A DNA stretch of 64,000 bases. Source: Berkiella sp964594635 (GTDB lineage: Bacteria > Pseudomonadota > Gammaproteobacteria > Berkiellales > Berkiellaceae). The stretch covers positions 372,001-436,000 of the forward strand of contig CAZQMV010000001.1 in NCBI GenBank assembly GCA_964594635.1, given 5' to 3'. The translations under genes were made by a program, and so were the position numbers. The notes beneath the pieces were generated by a model. It was not told where the DNA came from and did not search any database. It saw nothing but the letters and a program-made list of their open reading frames with translations. Of this stretch, positions 42,982 through 52,534 are shown one piece after another; positions within the stretch are counted from its first letter, which is position 1, and each line of letters starts with the position of its first letter.

Positions 42982-44104
42982 AAGGGAATCCATACAATTT
43001 ATACAAAATATTACAGATGGTAAGCACAATGATTGCAGGATAGCAAACCGCCATGATGGGATGCAAAAAGGCCATGATGGCTGAAAAGCCCAAATTAGAA
43101 AATATCACGGTAATTAAGACGGTGATTAACATCATCCAGCCATAGCTATAAGATATTTTTTTACCGAGCGTGGTATTCATGACTTCAACGTGGATAACAT
43201 CCACAACGGCCACAGCCAAACTCATCACGGTGGTTAAACAAGCGAGAATAATCGCAATGTTTGCAACCATGGCTAATTTGGGACCTAAAAGGTAAATCGC
43301 CAGCGTCGCTAATACTTGCTCAGGCGCAGTATTCACCAGTGCCTTAGCATGCATTGCGGCACTAAAGCTTAATCCAACGTAAACTAACCCTAAAAGCCCT
43401 CCCCCTAGAATACTTGCCCAGATGTAGATTGGGATCAGTTTCGTTTTAATATCTTGTTCAGTTCTGATTTTTAATTTTTCTTGTAACAACAGCCAAATAC
43501 TGACCGAAAAGATGATTGAGGCGAGTAAATCCATCGTGTCATAACCAACGGCCAAACCTTCTTTGATGGCCATAAAAGGTGATAAAGGCGCCACCAATAA
43601 GGTGTCACTTTTCAGGATCCCAACGACCATAATGACAATCAAACTTAGAATGAGTACTGGACTCAAAAAGTACCCTAATACGGGCAGAATTAAATTTCTT
43701 CTCGCAATAAATACCAGCGTCACAAGTCCCGCAATTATACTAAACAGGAGCAGACTTAAATCAGGAAGATAAGGCGTGATTGCGCCATAGGCAACAATAA
43801 AGCAACGTGGCATCACGCCGATTGGGCCTAATAATGCCAGAATGAGCATAACCGCGATGTACCCTGGCACCTTCCCAATCCGATAAAAGAATTGCTTACA
43901 ATCGCCCGCAAACAGCACAGAGCCCAATAATCCAAGTAAAGGTGCGCCAACAGCGGTAACCGTTAGCCCAAGTAATGCCCAAGCGATCTGGTTGCCTGCA
44001 GAGGCACCTAACAGCAATGGAAAAACAACATTGCCAGAGCCAAAAAACATCGAAAAAATTGCAATTCCAGTCGACCAAACGATCGCGAGTGAGGATAATC
44101 TCAT
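42914..44104 (-). CDS. brnQ: Branched-chain amino acid transporter, BrnQ family
   Basis: A 396-residue inner-membrane protein with about 12 hydrophobic segments of the LIVCS family, which takes up Leu, Ile and Val with Na+ or H+. The family signature FFGSGNVVFPLLLG is at residues 19-33, followed by LGPIGVMPRCFIVAYG. The length is slightly below the usual 430. It fits the amino-acid auxotrophy common in intracellular Legionellales, but no branched-chain biosynthesis genes can be judged here. It overlaps the cupredoxin-like gene by up to 68 bases. Confidence 0.9.
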   Translation of the reverse strand: MRLSSLAIVWSTGIAIFSMFFGSGNVVFPLLLGASAGNQIAWALLGLTVTAVGAPLLGLLGSVLFAGDCKQFFYRIGKVPGYIAVMLILALLGPIGVMPRCFIVAYGAITPYLPDLSLLLFSIIAGLVTLVFIARRNLILPVLGYFLSPVLILSLIVIMVVGILKSDTLLVAPLSPFMAIKEGLAVGYDTMDLLASIIFSVSIWLLLQEKLKIRTEQDIKTKLIPIYIWASILGGGLLGLVYVGLSFSAAMHAKALVNTAPEQVLATLAIYLLGPKLAMVANIAIILACLTTVMSLAVAVVDVIHVEVMNTTLGKKISYSYGWMMLITVLITVIFSNLGFSAIMAFLHPIMAVCYPAIIVLTICNILYKLYGFPYVKVPVYATFAATLLHKVLSSS

Positions 44105-44216
44105 CGTGCCACCTTGAGCTTAAGGGATTTATAAAAAGTAAAGTGACAGACACACTATCATGATCTTATAACAGTGACAATTAGCAGAGCGTATTCAATT
44201 ATGTTGGTTTTTAAAC

Positions 44217-45023
44217 TTATATTGGTTTTGCGCTGCGCTGAATGCCACCTAGCGACAGAAAATTACCTTCAAAGTCCTCCTGACCCTGATGAATTAAATT
44301 GATACTGAGATCTGCGTAAACTTTGCCGCCAAGGTTTGTGAAGCGCTTACAGAAACTGTAATCTTCTGAAAGATACTCCCCCTGTTTGTCAACACCAAGC
44401 TCAAATAAGCAATACATATGCTTTCTCGCTTCCTCTGGCATCTCCTTAGAAACATTTTGAACTTTTAACTCAGGATATGCTTCTGTCATTTGCGTTATCG
44501 CAAAGCGCGAAATCAGCATAAAGGCTGTGCCAAGATGCTCAACCTCAATGAGCCCTCCTTTCATCTCTCGAGAAGGACCAAAATTGATAGCATACTCCAC
44601 TAAGTTTGCTTTAATTTTTGTTCTAAACTCTTCAGGCGTTAATTTGTCGTTTAAAACAATTTCACGTACCGCTTCACTACGAAGCTTATCCCAGTGATAG
44701 CGCTTTTTGGGGAATGGCGCACCAATAATCGGTTTGTCAGCAGCGAGTAACTTTGCAATATCAGTGGGTTCCCACTTCATGTCAGAATCAATAAATAAAA
44801 TATGGGTTATTTCAGGATCAGACATAGCATACGCTAAAAAATGATTCCGGGCTCTTGGCACTAAACTTTCATATAGAATGAACTTATGAGCAAATTTAAT
44901 GTTTTTAGCAGCTTGGAAGTAAGCAAAGGTTTTTAATAAGGAAATTGTATAACCCGCATGACAAAGCCCGTTATAACAGGGTGTTGCAATTAATATTTTA
45001 TAGCTATTTTTATCCTCTGCCAT
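44217..45023 (-). CDS. GT-A fold glycosyltransferase-like protein
   Basis: A 268-residue glycosyltransferase-like protein. It starts with KILIATPCYNG, has RARNHFLAYAM and the metal-binding DxD motif in LFIDSDMKWEP (Asp79, Asp81), and IEVEHLGTAFMLI and LSEDYSFCKRF, with the downstream acceptor acidic residues. Such small stand-alone glycosyltransferases are found in phages, giant viruses and bacteria. Substrate and acceptor are unknown. No envelope glycan genes lie next to it. Confidence 0.8.
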   Translation of the reverse strand: MAEDKNSYKILIATPCYNGLCHAGYTISLLKTFAYFQAAKNIKFAHKFILYESLVPRARNHFLAYAMSDPEITHILFIDSDMKWEPTDIAKLLAADKPIIGAPFPKKRYHWDKLRSEAVREIVLNDKLTPEEFRTKIKANLVEYAINFGPSREMKGGLIEVEHLGTAFMLISRFAITQMTEAYPELKVQNVSKEMPEEARKHMYCLFELGVDKQGEYLSEDYSFCKRFTNLGGKVYADLSINLIHQGQEDFEGNFLSLGGIQRSAKPI

Positions 45024-45062
45024 GATATACAGCCACTCTCAATCAACGATAGATAAAATAAA

Positions 45063-45139
45063 GTATATACCGCTCGCCTTTGAAGATGCGAGATTTTTTG
45101 GTCCTTAGCGAGCGGTATAATCTAGTTTAAATGCTACGC
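45063..45139. repeat. 77-bp direct repeat unit 1 with terminal palindrome
   Basis: Identical to 45252-45328. Its core, 45066-45119, is a 54-base element with perfect 12-base inverted ends: TATACCGCTCGC and GCGAGCGGTATA. Non-coding. Confidence 0.92.
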
Positions 45140-45192
45140 GTGAATACAATTCACGCTTGCAATCAGGGGGAAAATCGCGATTCTCCCCCTGA
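45138..45192. repeat. Two palindromes between the 77-bp repeats
   Basis: GCGTGAAT-ACA-ATTCACGC at 45138-45156 is a perfect 8-base stem. At 45163-45192 lies a 30-base palindrome with TCAGGGGGAAAATCG in one arm and one mismatched pair. Both are non-coding and could fold in RNA or DNA. Confidence 0.88.
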
Positions 45193-45251
45193 TAACCCCC
45201 ATCGCGTGAGGCCACACTTCAACAGACGCTTCGCTTCTTGAAGTGTATTGG

Positions 45252-45328
45252 GTATATACCGCTCGCCTTTGAAGATGCGAGATTTTTTGGTCCTTAGCGA
45301 GCGGTATAATCTAGTTTAAATGCTACGC
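45252..45328. repeat. 77-bp direct repeat unit 2
   Basis: Identical to 45063-45139; core palindrome at 45255-45308. The 22-base sequence CGCTTCTTGAAGTGTATTGGGT abuts it on the left (45232-45253) and overlaps its right end (45326-45347), so the unit appears framed by a direct repeat, as after tandem duplication. Confidence 0.92.
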
Positions 45329-45359
45329 TTCTTGAAGTGTATTGGGTGTATGCTATCTA

Positions 45360-46553
45360 TTACCTAACTTTACACTTTTTTGGGAGTGGTGCTTGAAAAG
45401 GTACAGTCTTTTCAAGGCGATCCAAAGTCTCATATGATCTTCTTAGTTTTGATGATTTATTCATCCCATACTGGTGCAAAATCGGCGTAACGGGCTTTTC
45501 CTCAAAACGTGCAAATGCGCTTGAGCCATCTTCTCTTAACAGCTTTGTTTGATTGAAAGGAAGTAAAGACAGTGGTTGATAATAAGGTTTTTGCGTTTTG
45601 CTCATGCGCTCAATCACACTCTCGTGAAGAATAGGCAACTCTTCTGATACAGCGCCGTCTTTTTGCACATAAACCGCTCTTGTTTGACGATCAACAGAAG
45701 GCAATTGATGCGTTAAATCATGTATTTCGCTTAAAGCAAGCGTATTCTTTTTATTTTCTTGTTCTAATGTCTCAAGGAAATCTGGCTTAAAGGTTAAACC
45801 ATTTTCTCTGGCCCGTTTTACCATATAACATAATGAATGATGCGCGGATATAGGAGAATTAGCCGTAGCAGGCAGCATATGACCACCACCGACATCCAGA
45901 TGATCACCCGCAAACCAAACTTCCTCATTCTTTTGACTCTGCTGATCAACCAATACGGGTTCTAGATCACTATCAAATTCGTCCAAGGCTACTGCTTGGT
46001 AACTGCGTGTTTCAGTAGGGATTGAGGTATTATACTCATTGGCAGGCTGAAAATTTAATAACGCATATCGTCCAATCACCTGCACACGCGAAGGTTCAGT
46101 TAATCGAATGCTATCAAATAAATACTCTGCATCCAGTTTGATTTTAATTCCCATCGCTTTAATGTCATCTGGCATCTCATTCATCAGGCGCTTGTAAATA
46201 TATTCTGCACCCAAATGCCGGACAAGCGTTGCACCATCACTAAAACCAAATAGTGAGATATTCACTGTGCCATTTTTGGTCACATGACCCATATAGTAAG
46301 CATGGCGGATTTTGCGCAATAAATCTGTGTAAATATCGTCCAAAAAGCGAGAATAGCCGTGTCCGGTAAAATGCATGACTAGCCGAAACAGGGTAAGGCT
46401 AGATGCAGTTGCGTCAGCGACATTGTAATACATAAAGGTTTGAGTTTTATCTGATTGCAGGCCAGATTTAATGCGCCATAAATTTGTTAATTGTTCAAAG
46501 TAATCTATGGTCTCTGAACCATTCAACATGACTGCTATTCGATAATCTGCCAT
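45360..46553 (-). CDS. DUF2235/Tle1-like alpha/beta hydrolase (putative lipase effector)
   Basis: A 397-residue protein with the DUF2235 (T6SS Tle1 catalytic) layout. The nucleophile elbow reads LFGFSDGATLVR (Ser105), the later block SYQAVALDEFDSDLEPV matches the hALAiDE block, and EVWFAGDHLDVGGG matches the family's WFxGxHsDVGGGY, with the catalytic Asp near 217-220. Typical family members have GFSRGA; here Asp replaces Arg. Tle1 proteins are phospholipases that damage membranes. No T6SS genes are in the window, so delivery is unknown. Divergence is considerable, so activity is not assured. Confidence 0.78.
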   Translation of the reverse strand: MADYRIAVMLNGSETIDYFEQLTNLWRIKSGLQSDKTQTFMYYNVADATASSLTLFRLVMHFTGHGYSRFLDDIYTDLLRKIRHAYYMGHVTKNGTVNISLFGFSDGATLVRHLGAEYIYKRLMNEMPDDIKAMGIKIKLDAEYLFDSIRLTEPSRVQVIGRYALLNFQPANEYNTSIPTETRSYQAVALDEFDSDLEPVLVDQQSQKNEEVWFAGDHLDVGGGHMLPATANSPISAHHSLCYMVKRARENGLTFKPDFLETLEQENKKNTLALSEIHDLTHQLPSVDRQTRAVYVQKDGAVSEELPILHESVIERMSKTQKPYYQPLSLLPFNQTKLLREDGSSAFARFEEKPVTPILHQYGMNKSSKLRRSYETLDRLEKTVPFQAPLPKKCKVR

Positions 46554-46588
46554 TTCACAGCCCTACAACTTATATTTGAATGTGGGTA

Positions 46589-49500
46589 CTAATACGTGAT
46601 AATCGCAGCTTGCGACTCTAATATCGTATTAATATGCGCAATAATTTCCTGAGACGGTTTCACATTCCATTGTTGGCCCAATTTTAACTTAACTATAGCA
46701 TCTTGATTCCGATACTCAATGTAAATTGGACAATTGCCACGCTCATATAGGGCAAAACAATCCTTAAGCATTTTTACACAACTTTCAGTCACCTGGTTTG
46801 CAAACTGAATAATAATTGCTTTTGCAAACATTTCTCGCGCAGTTGCCAATCCATAAAGCGTTTGTGCTCGGATCTTACGCGATCCACTACCTGGATCAAG
46901 GGTAATCAACCCCTCAACAATCAATAACTGGTCTTTGACAATCAAATCTCGACAACTTTGATAGACTTGCGGAAAAATAGCAACTTCAACCCGTTCTTCA
47001 CCATCGTCAAAACCAATGATGGCCATTCTTTCACCATTTTTGGTTTGCATTGTTTTGATAGATAACACAATACCAGCAATCAGAGATTTTTGTTCTTTCT
47101 TATTCAGAGTTACCTTACCCAGTTTCACAACCCCAATTTTTTCTAGCTCTTCTTTCACTAACAATAATGGGTGTCCTGAAAAATACATCCCTAATGAATC
47201 ACTTTCGCCTTGCAGTTTTTCTTCAGGTGTCCAGGGTTTGATCTGCGGTAGGGCATCGTTTCGTTCTTGTACAAATTGAAATAAATCATTTTGACCCAGT
47301 AGACTATTCTTGCTTTGCTGATCAGCACTCGCCATTGCACTATCAACCAAAGCCTTCATTAAGGCGCGCTCTTGTTCGAAGCAATCAAAAGCACCTGATT
47401 TAATTAGCGCTTCTACCACGCGCTTATTCACCTTTTTATTATCAACCCTTTCACAAAATTCGAAGATATTTTTAAAAGGACCTAACGCTCTGATTTCAAT
47501 GATGTGAAATATAGCGGCTTCACCTACGCCTTTAATAGCCCCCAATCCATAAACAATTTCATCTTGAGTATTCACCGTAAAAACATAAGCACTTGTATTC
47601 ACATTAGGAGGTAATACTTTGATATGGCAGTGTTTACATTCTTCGATTAAAGTCACAATTTTATCGGTATGACTCATATCAGCTGATAAAACTGCTGCCA
47701 TGAATGCGCTGGGATAATGCGCTTTAAGCCAAGCGGTTTGATAAGAAACTAAAGCATAAGCTGCAGAATGTGATTTATTAAAACCATAGCCTGCGAATTT
47801 TTCCATTAAATCGAAAATCGTTGTCGCAATCTTTTCGTCAACACCATTTTGTACTGAACCCTCTGTAAAAATGGTTCGTTGCTTCGCCATTTCTTCTGGC
47901 TTTTTCTTACCCATAGCACGTCTGAGTAAATCGGCACCACCCAAAGTATACCCTGCTAAGGTTTGCGCAATTTGCATCACTTGCTCTTGGTATAAAATGA
48001 CACCGTAAGTCGGTTTTAAGATCGGCTCAATGGCAGGATGCAAATACTCTACTTTAGAACGCTTATGTTTACGGTTAATAAAGTCATCGACCATACCAGA
48101 CTGCAATGGACCTGGCCTAAATAAAGCAACCAATGCAATAATTTCTTCAAATTGATCAGGTTGAAGTCGCTTAATCAGCTCTTTCATCCCTCTTGATTCA
48201 AGCTGAAATACGGCGGTAGTTGCACATCGCTTTAATAATTCAAATGTTTTTTGATCATCTAATTTTATTGACTGAATATCGATGGATGGCTCTGCCTTCG
48301 CCTCTAGAATCGCATTCACATTTTTGACAGCCCAATCAATAATCGTCAGCGTACGCAGCCCTAAAAAGTCGAATTTAATCAACCCAATGGTTTCAACGTC
48401 ATCTTTATCAAACTGGATCACAACTTGATTGGTGTTTCTATCGCTATAAAGCGGCGCAAAATCTGTTAAAGCAGATGGCGCAATCACCACACCACCAGCA
48501 TGTTTGCCTACATTGCGAGTGATCCCTTCTAACCTTCTTGCCAAATCAATCAGCGTTTTAACCTCTTCTTCTTCATCGTAACGCTTTTGTAGGCTTTGCT
48601 CTTGTTCTAAAGCTTTATCTAATGTCATCCCAATTTCAAATGGGATAAGCTTGGCAATTTTGTCAACAAATCCATAAGGGTGACCTAGCACTCTACCCAC
48701 ATCTCGGATCACCGCTTTTGCTGCCATTGTACCGAAGGTGGCAATTTGCGATACATTGCTCCGCCCATAACGATTAGTGACATATTCGATAACCCGATCA
48801 CGGTTATCCATACAAAAATCGATATCAAAGTCAGGCAAAGAAACCCGTTCTGGATTTAAGAAACGCTCAAATAACAGTTCATATTCAATGGGATCTAAAT
48901 CTGTAATCGATAATGCATAGGCAACAATCGAGCCAGCACCCGAACCACGTCCTGGGCCCACGGGAATGTGATTCGTTTTTGCCCACTGAATAAAGTCTGC
49001 CACAATTAAAAAGTAACCAGGAAACCCCATAGAATTGATCACCTTCAACTCAAGGTGTAAGCGATCAACATAGGATTGCGTAAATTCAGCCTGTTTTTCA
49101 GGGGCAAGTTTCTTTTGTTCAATAATATGCGCTAAACGCTGATATAAACCATCAAGAGAAGCTTTTTCTAAATAGGACTCTTCTGTCATTTCCGATGGCA
49201 CGGGAAATGAGGGTAATACTGTTTTATCTAACGTTAAAGCTAATGAGCAACGCCTTGCAATATGAACCGTGTTTTCAATTGCTTGAGGAAGATCTCTAAA
49301 CAACTTTGCCATTTCATCTGGCGATTTAAAGTATTGTGAACGCGAATAACGCTTCGATGCAGCTGATTGTTCAAGTGTGGTCCCTTCTTGAATGCAAACT
49401 CGCGCCTTATGTGCTTCAAAATCATCCGCTTGTAGCATTATCACATCATTGGTTGCGACAATGGGACATCCCTTTTTGTGCGCTAGCGCTAAAACAGCTT

Positions 49501-50038
49501 TTTCATAATTTAGTTCATCTTCACGTTGGGTTCGTTGAATTTCAAGATAAAATCGATTAGGAAAAATAGATAACCATTCTGTTAAAAGAGCCTCAGCTTT
49601 TAAGCCTCCCCCTTGTAACAGCGCTTGGCCAATATCGCCATCTTTAGCGCCCGATAAGGCAATCAGCCCATTTGCTCGTTCTCTGATCCATGCTTTTTTC
49701 GTTAAAGGAACCGCTAAACGCTCACCTTCTTGATAAGCAATGCTGATAAGGCGGGTAAGATTCCAATAACCTTCCATATTTTGACAAAGCAAATTAAGCT
49801 TGAAATATTCATTTTTATTTTCTTCATTTTCAACCCAAATTTCAGCGCCAACAATAGGTTTTACACCCTGCGCGATACAGGCTTTATAGAATTTAACCAT
49901 GCCAAATAAATTGGTTAGATCGGTTATCGCAACGGCTTTCATACCACAAGCTTTCGCTTGCGCACATAATTCGGGTATCTGTACGATACTATCTATAATT
50001 GAATATTCAGAATGTAAGCTAAGATGTACAAAAGACAT
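46589..50038 (-). CDS. dnaE: DNA polymerase III subunit alpha
   Basis: An 1149-residue replicative polymerase. An N-terminal PHP domain (FVHLSLHSEYSIIDS), a palm with catalytic aspartates in LPDFDIDFC (about residue 400), the fingers, a helix-hairpin-helix region (GAIKGVGEAAIFHI) and a C-terminal OB domain are in the usual order. It is the chromosomal DnaE of gammaproteobacteria. It starts two bases after the rnhB stop codon. In relatives accA normally follows dnaE, but here an accessory block is inserted. Confidence 0.97.
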   Translation of the reverse strand: MSFVHLSLHSEYSIIDSIVQIPELCAQAKACGMKAVAITDLTNLFGMVKFYKACIAQGVKPIVGAEIWVENEENKNEYFKLNLLCQNMEGYWNLTRLISIAYQEGERLAVPLTKKAWIRERANGLIALSGAKDGDIGQALLQGGGLKAEALLTEWLSIFPNRFYLEIQRTQREDELNYEKAVLALAHKKGCPIVATNDVIMLQADDFEAHKARVCIQEGTTLEQSAASKRYSRSQYFKSPDEMAKLFRDLPQAIENTVHIARRCSLALTLDKTVLPSFPVPSEMTEESYLEKASLDGLYQRLAHIIEQKKLAPEKQAEFTQSYVDRLHLELKVINSMGFPGYFLIVADFIQWAKTNHIPVGPGRGSGAGSIVAYALSITDLDPIEYELLFERFLNPERVSLPDFDIDFCMDNRDRVIEYVTNRYGRSNVSQIATFGTMAAKAVIRDVGRVLGHPYGFVDKIAKLIPFEIGMTLDKALEQEQSLQKRYDEEEEVKTLIDLARRLEGITRNVGKHAGGVVIAPSALTDFAPLYSDRNTNQVVIQFDKDDVETIGLIKFDFLGLRTLTIIDWAVKNVNAILEAKAEPSIDIQSIKLDDQKTFELLKRCATTAVFQLESRGMKELIKRLQPDQFEEIIALVALFRPGPLQSGMVDDFINRKHKRSKVEYLHPAIEPILKPTYGVILYQEQVMQIAQTLAGYTLGGADLLRRAMGKKKPEEMAKQRTIFTEGSVQNGVDEKIATTIFDLMEKFAGYGFNKSHSAAYALVSYQTAWLKAHYPSAFMAAVLSADMSHTDKIVTLIEECKHCHIKVLPPNVNTSAYVFTVNTQDEIVYGLGAIKGVGEAAIFHIIEIRALGPFKNIFEFCERVDNKKVNKRVVEALIKSGAFDCFEQERALMKALVDSAMASADQQSKNSLLGQNDLFQFVQERNDALPQIKPWTPEEKLQGESDSLGMYFSGHPLLLVKEELEKIGVVKLGKVTLNKKEQKSLIAGIVLSIKTMQTKNGERMAIIGFDDGEERVEVAIFPQVYQSCRDLIVKDQLLIVEGLITLDPGSGSRKIRAQTLYGLATAREMFAKAIIIQFANQVTESCVKMLKDCFALYERGNCPIYIEYRNQDAIVKLKLGQQWNVKPSQEIIAHINTILESQAAIITY

Positions 50039-50040
50039 TG

Positions 50041-50613
50041 CTACACCGCCTCTAACAGCAGCGCCTTAACAGGTGCAAAGCTTTTACGATGCAATGGCGT
50101 TACTCCATATTTTTGCAGAGCGGCTAAATGACTCGCCGTTGGATAGCCCTTATGTTGACTAAAACCATAACCAGGATAAGGTTTGTCGAAGTATTGCATG
50201 ATTTTATCACGAGCAACTTTCGCGATAATGGAGGCAGCGCTGATTTCTTCAATCAAATCATCTCCGCCAATAATGGCTTCACTCTTAACAAGCAAGTTTG
50301 GACAGCGATTACCATCAATTAGCGCACGATCCGGTAATAATGTTAAATTTTCTACCGCCCGTTTCATTGCCAATAAAGAAGCATTCAGTATATTTAAACT
50401 GTCGATTTCAGGCACACTGGCAAAGCCAAATGCCCAACACTTCGCTTGTTGTTTTATCAATAAAGACAATTGCTCGCGCTTTTTTTCAGACAATTTTTTG
50501 GAATCACGCAATCCTTCAATTGGCTTGCGTCTATCAAGAATAACGGCAGCAGCCAATACGGGACCAGCAAGGGGTCCTCTACCTACCTCATCAACACCAC
50601 AGATGATTGCCAT
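50041..50613 (-). CDS. rnhB: Ribonuclease HII
   Basis: A 190-residue RNase HII that cuts RNA in RNA:DNA hybrids and removes misincorporated ribonucleotides. The start GVDEVGRGPLAGPVLAAAV carries the Asp-Glu catalytic pair; later acidic residues are in ALIDGNRCP and EISAASIIAKVARD. It shares one base with lpxB and lies between lpxB and dnaE as usual. Confidence 0.97.
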   Translation of the reverse strand: MAIICGVDEVGRGPLAGPVLAAAVILDRRKPIEGLRDSKKLSEKKREQLSLLIKQQAKCWAFGFASVPEIDSLNILNASLLAMKRAVENLTLLPDRALIDGNRCPNLLVKSEAIIGGDDLIEEISAASIIAKVARDKIMQYFDKPYPGYGFSQHKGYPTASHLAALQKYGVTPLHRKSFAPVKALLLEAV

Positions 50614-51764
50614 CAGTTTTCCTTGATTACGTCTTTAATCGCACTAGCAGCAGTTTGTCCCGCATTTTTTCTAAGTGAACCGTGAAGTTCATGAAAAATT
50701 TTACTATCCTGTAAAGATAAATCCGGAGAATGTAAATAAGCTAATATGGCTTCTCCCATTGCCTGAGGATCGACGGCCGATTGTATAAACTCTTTCATCA
50801 GTAATTTACCGGCCAACAAATTTGGCAAAGCAATATAGGGTATATGAATAATTCTTTTTGCCACAGCAAAACCTAATGCTGACATTTTATAAGCAACAAT
50901 GGTTGGACGTTTCACTAACATTGCTTCGAGTGACGCTGTGCCAGAGACTGTTAAAATCACATCTGCCGCTGCCATCACTGTTCGGGCATTGCCCATGAAG
51001 CAGTTTACTTCAACATCATTATAGAGCGCTAAATAGTCTTTAAATTGCTTATCTGTTCTCTCATTCGCACTAGGAGAGATAAATTCAATATTTGGATCTT
51101 GTGCTTTTAACCAACGAGCAGTCTCAATAAAATCTGTTGCTAAATATTTTAATTCTTGCGCTCGACTGCCTGGCAAAAGGGCAACGATTTTTTTATCAAG
51201 CGATAAACCAAGTGATTTTCTAGCTTCTACTTGTGATGAATCAAGTGGTATAGCATCGGCTAGCGGATGCCCTACACATGTTATTGGAATATTATGCTCG
51301 TGATAGATTTTGCTCTCAAAGGGAAATAAGCACAGCATTCGATGAACGGCTTTTTTTATTTTGTGGATACGCCCCGAACGCCAAGCCCATACTGTCGGGC
51401 TAACATAATGAACGGTGCGAACACCATGGCTTTTTAAACTTTGCTCTAACGACAAATTAAAATCAGGCGCATCAATCCCAATAAAAACGGTTGGTTTATT
51501 TTGAATAAAGTAGTTTTTGAGAAAACGTCTGATTTTAAGGAGTTCAGGGAGTCGTTTCAGGGGTTCGATAAACCCCATCACCGATAATCTTTCCATTGGA
51601 AAAAGGCTGTTCATTCCAGCCTTAATCATCCGATTTCCGCCAATACCCACAAAAGAGGCTTCTGGATAAAGCTGCTTGAGCGCTTCGATCAAATCTGCTC
51701 CTAGTATATCGCCGGATTCTTCTCCCGCGACCAATCCAAAAACAAATTTGCCCTTAACGTCCAT
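50613..51764 (-). CDS. lpxB: Lipid-A-disaccharide synthase
   Basis: A 383-residue GT-B glycosyltransferase that joins lipid X and UDP-diacylglucosamine in lipid A synthesis. Family blocks: AGEESGDILGADLI, GIGGNRMIKAGM, YVSPTVWAWRSGRIHKIKK, GHPLADAIP, LLPGSRAQEL and SGTASLEAML. Peripheral inner-membrane protein. It overlaps lpxA and rnhB by one base each. Confidence 0.97.
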   Translation of the reverse strand: MDVKGKFVFGLVAGEESGDILGADLIEALKQLYPEASFVGIGGNRMIKAGMNSLFPMERLSVMGFIEPLKRLPELLKIRRFLKNYFIQNKPTVFIGIDAPDFNLSLEQSLKSHGVRTVHYVSPTVWAWRSGRIHKIKKAVHRMLCLFPFESKIYHEHNIPITCVGHPLADAIPLDSSQVEARKSLGLSLDKKIVALLPGSRAQELKYLATDFIETARWLKAQDPNIEFISPSANERTDKQFKDYLALYNDVEVNCFMGNARTVMAAADVILTVSGTASLEAMLVKRPTIVAYKMSALGFAVAKRIIHIPYIALPNLLAGKLLMKEFIQSAVDPQAMGEAILAYLHSPDLSLQDSKIFHELHGSLRKNAGQTAASAIKDVIKEN

Positions 51765-52534
51765 TACCGTGCGATGCCGCGTTTCGATTTCTTTATAAAA
51801 TCAATTAACACTTGAATATGCTGACACTCTGGGATCATTGCTTCAATTTTATGCACAGCATCTTCCAGGGTTAAACCTTGGCGATACAAAATTTTATAAG
51901 CGCGTTTTAATACCGTAATATCATCGGCAGTGAAACCGCGTCTTTTTAAACCTTCTACATTTAGACCATAAGTTTCAGCAGGGTGTCCCGAAACCGTAAT
52001 AAATGGCAACACGTCCTTTATAATGATGCTACCACCCGCGCAAAATGCGTGACTGCCGATATTGCAAAACTGATGCACACCGACAAATCCACCGAGGTTA
52101 GCATGATCATCAACGGTGACATGCCCAGCTAAGGAAGCATTATTAGAGAATGTCGTGTTATTTGAAACATGACAATCATGCGCAATGTGCACATAGGCCA
52201 TAAACAAATTGTCATTACCAATTTTAGTCAAACCACCGCCGGTTACCGTGCCACGAGAAATGGTCGTACATTCGCGAAACGCATTATTATCGCCAATTTC
52301 AAGCCGTGTTGGTTCACCCGCAAATTTTTTATCTTGCGGATCCTCTCCAATAGAGGAAAACTGATAGATTTTATTGTTGCGGCCAATCTTGGTTGGGCCT
52401 TTAATAACGGTATGTGGGCCTATCCAAGAACCTTCTCCAATTTCCACATCGGCTCCGATGATGGAAAAAGGAGAAATTTCTACATTTGCAGCAATTTTTG
52501 CACTCTTATCGATAATTGCTTTATCAGAAATCAC
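51764..52534 (-). CDS. lpxA: UDP-N-acetylglucosamine acyltransferase LpxA
   Basis: A 256-residue left-handed beta-helix trimer that adds a 3-hydroxyacyl chain to UDP-GlcNAc, the first step of lipid A. Hexapeptide repeats run from about residue 5 to 190, for example ANVEISPFSIIGADVEIGEGSW; the catalytic His is in AYVHIAHDCHVS. The C-terminal helical domain is also present. It overlaps fabZ by four bases. Confidence 0.97.
   Translation of the reverse strand: MISDKAIIDKSAKIAANVEISPFSIIGADVEIGEGSWIGPHTVIKGPTKIGRNNKIYQFSSIGEDPQDKKFAGEPTRLEIGDNNAFRECTTISRGTVTGGGLTKIGNDNLFMAYVHIAHDCHVSNNTTFSNNASLAGHVTVDDHANLGGFVGVHQFCNIGSHAFCAGGSIIIKDVLPFITVSGHPAETYGLNVEGLKRRGFTADDITVLKRAYKILYRQGLTLEDAVHKIEAMIPECQHIQVLIDFIKKSKRGIAR

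Larger units (their letters stand above)
45024..45359. other. 336-base gap with duplicated and palindromic repeats
   Basis: This gap holds no gene. It contains two identical 77-base direct repeats (45063-45139 and 45252-45328), two further palindromes (45138-45156; 45163-45192) and a 22-base direct repeat, CGCTTCTTGAAGTGTATTGGGT, at 45232-45253 and 45326-45347. The structure is an array of stem-loop modules, described under the separate entries. Confidence 0.85.

Noticed and set aside
42982..43029. Extra N-terminal residues of the cupredoxin-like protein
   Set aside because: They fall deep inside brnQ and would disrupt the signal peptide; the real start is further downstream.
45063..45328. 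CRISPR-like array
   Set aside because: Only two identical units, each 77 bases with palindromic ends, and no regular spacers or cas genes.
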